Shown here: one piece after another, positions 62,080 to 64,000 of the stretch
Layout of the letters: each line of letters starts with the position of its first letter
Position numbering within the stretch: position 1 is the first letter of the stretch
Origin: Corynebacterium maris DSM 45190
Lineage (GTDB): Bacteria; Actinomycetota; Actinomycetes; Mycobacteriales; Mycobacteriaceae
Length of the DNA stretch: 64,000 nucleotides
Assembly: GCF_000442645.1 (NCBI RefSeq)
Contig: NC_021915.1
Location: forward strand, 868,001-932,000
Direction: 5' to 3'
The notes under the pieces: model-generated
What the model saw: only the letters and a program-made list of their open reading frames with translations
What the model was told of the DNA's origin: nothing
Databases searched by the model: none
Made by a program: the position numbers and the translations under genes

Positions 62080-64000
62080 ATGGCAGCGAAGACGACGAAG
62101 GCGGACCCGGCGATGCTGGCGGGCCTGCTCAAAGTGGCCGCCACCGACCCGAAGCTCAAGGGGCTGGCCGGAAACGTGGGGCAACGACGCCTGCACATCG
62201 AGGCCATCGATCAAGCCCGCCCCTGGACCATCGGCACCCTGGCGCACCACGCGCCGGTGCTCGTGGTCACCGCCACCGGCCGCGAGGCGGAGGACCTCGC
62301 CGCGGAGCTGCGCGCCATGATGGGCGACAAGGTCGCCTGGTTCCCGTCCTGGGAGACGCTGCCGCACGAACGTCTGTCGCCGGGGGCGGACATCGTGGGC
62401 CGCCGCGCCGAGATCCTGCATAACCTCGCCGACTACCGCGTCGTGGTCACCGCCGCCCGCGGCTTTTGCCAACCCATCCTCGAGCGAGCTGAGGGGCGCG
62501 CCCCGATCGTGCTGGCGGAAGACGAGGAACACGACCTGGGCGAGATCACCGACCAACTGGTCTTCCGCGCCTACAGCCACGTCGACTTGGTGGCCAAGCG
62601 CGGTGAGTTCGCCGTCCGCGGCGGCATCCTCGACGTCTTTCCCACGACCCTGGACCACCCCGTGCGCGTGGAATTCTGGGGCGACGAGATCACCGACGTC
62701 CGCCAGTTCTCCGTCGCGGACCAGCGCACGCTCGACGACGTCGAAGTGGGGCGGGTGGAGATCTACCCCGCGCGTGAGCTGCCGGTCACCGACGACGTCG
62801 CGGCGCGTGCCCGCGCGCTGAGCACCCAATACCCGGGCAACGCCACCCTGGTGGAGCTGTTGACCAAGCTGGGCGACCGCATTCCCGCCGACGGCATGGA
62901 GGCGCTCATCCCGGTGCTCAGCGACAGCCCGCTGGTCACTCTGCCGGACTTCCTGCCGGAGGACGCGCACGTGTTGCTCATCGCCCCGGAAAAAATCCGC
63001 ACCCGGATCGCGGACCTGGAGTCCACCGACGCGGAATTTCTCGCCGCCGGCTGGGAAGCCGCCGCGATGGGCGCTTCCGGCCCGATCGCCGCCGAAGGCC
63101 TGGACCTGTCGGCGTCGTCCTACCGCTCCTTCGAGGAATTGGAAGAAGCCGCACGCGACAACGGCACCCCGTGGTGGACTTTCGCCCCGCCCGGCATGTT
63201 CGCCGCCGACGAAGCGGCGACACTGCCCTTGGAATATGAACCGGGCCCGGCGCCGCGAGGCGCTGACCAGGAGATCGCGGCGATGATGGCCGAGCTGCGT
63301 GCGCACACCACCGCGGGCGGCAGGGCGGCGTTCATCGCCCCGGCCGAAGGCGCCATCAAACGTATGGTGGAACGCTTCCGGGAACAGGGCGTGCCCGCCA
63401 AGGTGGCCACCCCGGGGTGGGAGCCCACCCCGGGTGAAATCACGCTGTACCAGGCGCTCAGCCACGCCGGCCTGGTCTTCCCGAAAGTGCGCAAGCACAA
63501 AGACGCCGAGGCGCTGCCGCTGGTCGTGGTCACGGAAACCGACCTGACGGGCAACCGGGTCGGAGACATCGCCGGCGCCAAACGCCGCCCCGCGAAACGC
63601 CGCAACCGCGTCGACCCGCTCGCACTGAAGACCGGCGACTACGTCGTGCATGAAACCCACGGCATCGGACGCTTCCTCAAAATGGCCGAGCGCACCATCA
63701 ACACCGGCGATGAAACCTCCCGCCGCGAATACATCGTCCTCGAATACGCGCCGGCCCGGCGCGGCCAGCCCGCGGATCAGCTGTGGGTGCCGATGGAGTC
63801 GCTCGACATCTTGAGCAAGTACTCCGGCGGCGAGGCCCCGACGCTGTCGAAGATGGGGGGTTCGGACTGGAAGAACACGAAGAAGAAGGCGCGCGCCGCC
63901 GTACGCGAGATCGCCGGGGAGCTGGTCGAGCTCTACGCCAAGCGGCAGGCCGCGCCGGGACGGAAGTTCGGACCGGACACGCCGTGGCAGGCGGAGATGG
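62080..64000 (+). CDS. mfd: Transcription-repair coupling factor Mfd (partial, 3' end outside window)
   Basis: The first 640 residues of an expected 1,200-aa ATPase that displaces stalled RNA polymerase and recruits UvrA. Open to the window edge. VLVVTATGREAEDLAAELRA and FPSWETLPHERLSPGADIVG belong to the UvrB-like N-terminal domain; FAVRGGILDVFPTTLDHPVR is the conserved core there; TGDYVVHETHGIGRFL (about 516-531) opens the RNA polymerase interaction domain. The Walker motifs lie beyond the edge. ATG 62080. Confidence 0.95.
   Translation, partial: MAAKTTKADPAMLAGLLKVAATDPKLKGLAGNVGQRRLHIEAIDQARPWTIGTLAHHAPVLVVTATGREAEDLAAELRAMMGDKVAWFPSWETLPHERLSPGADIVGRRAEILHNLADYRVVVTAARGFCQPILERAEGRAPIVLAEDEEHDLGEITDQLVFRAYSHVDLVAKRGEFAVRGGILDVFPTTLDHPVRVEFWGDEITDVRQFSVADQRTLDDVEVGRVEIYPARELPVTDDVAARARALSTQYPGNATLVELLTKLGDRIPADGMEALIPVLSDSPLVTLPDFLPEDAHVLLIAPEKIRTRIADLESTDAEFLAAGWEAAAMGASGPIAAEGLDLSASSYRSFEELEEAARDNGTPWWTFAPPGMFAADEAATLPLEYEPGPAPRGADQEIAAMMAELRAHTTAGGRAAFIAPAEGAIKRMVERFREQGVPAKVATPGWEPTPGEITLYQALSHAGLVFPKVRKHKDAEALPLVVVTETDLTGNRVGDIAGAKRRPAKRRNRVDPLALKTGDYVVHETHGIGRFLKMAERTINTGDETSRREYIVLEYAPARRGQPADQLWVPMESLDILSKYSGGEAPTLSKMGGSDWKNTKKKARAAVREIAGELVELYAKRQAAPGRKFGPDTPWQAEM

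Overview
The window is high-GC, gene-dense actinobacterial chromosome, most likely a Corynebacterium. The pointers are a glp/glpR pair, Rpf2, protein-O-mannosyltransferase, a long GapB-type GAPDH, mycothiol-type maleylpyruvate isomerase, BCCT carriers, DtxR-like operators, and the chromosomal orders rsmA-ispE-ABC-F, pth-rplY and prs-glmU. About 60 genes fill both strands, with two tRNA genes and no rRNA, CRISPR array, prophage or insertion sequence. Functions are read from motifs; no database search was run.

Layout. 0-4.3 kb: galU, the gephyrin-like division factor glp, a RimJ-type acetyltransferase, the membrane receptor glpR and tRNA-Ala(CGC). 4.3-16.5 kb: tag, DoxX and zf-HC2 membrane proteins, pmt, rsmI, a BCCT carrier, metG, a CynX-like exporter and a RecQ helicase with a phosphoribosyltransferase-like tail. 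16.5-24.2 kb: TatD nuclease, rpf2, a DJ-1/PfpI protein, rsmA-ispE-ABC-F, a secreted protein and an ABM-fold protein. 24.1-28.5 kb: an AbiEi/Vsr-like gene behind a poly-C tract, a block of four alternating 25-bp repeats, a HAD phosphatase, a 3-hydroxyisobutyryl-CoA hydrolase-like gene and an unknown gene. 28.7-34.1 kb: gapB, a six-TM protein, and a minus-strand set containing sqdB and sqdX, the two enzymes of sulfoquinovosyl diacylglycerol synthesis. 34.3-40.1 kb: patatin lipase, a DUF1540 protein and an unknown gene facing each other, both behind DtxR-like sites, prfC, an SDR and a tandem PepSY protein.

40.4-53.2 kb: FMN reductase, a first pth, nitronate monooxygenase, a quinone oxidoreductase, a frameshifted gulonolactone-oxidase pseudogene, a sensory-rhodopsin-transducer family protein, then a complete 3-hydroxybenzoate/gentisate cluster (genM-genF-genD-genR | genK-genH) with two matching GenR-type operators, a second pth and rplY. 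53.5-64 kb: MFS carriers, an SDR pseudogene, prs-glmU, a 2-oxoglutarate/Fe(II) dioxygenase-like enzyme, a small basic protein, a 2Fe-2S ferredoxin, tRNA-Gln(UUG), a TetR regulator and mfd, which runs off the window.

The gen genes form a self-contained pathway: GenK imports the aromatic acid, GenH makes gentisate, GenD opens the ring, and GenM and GenF yield fumarate and pyruvate. The sqdB-sqdX operon predicts a sulfolipid in a non-photosynthetic actinobacterium and is the observation I would follow first, followed by the 25-kb repeat block and the terminator-like leader of rplY.
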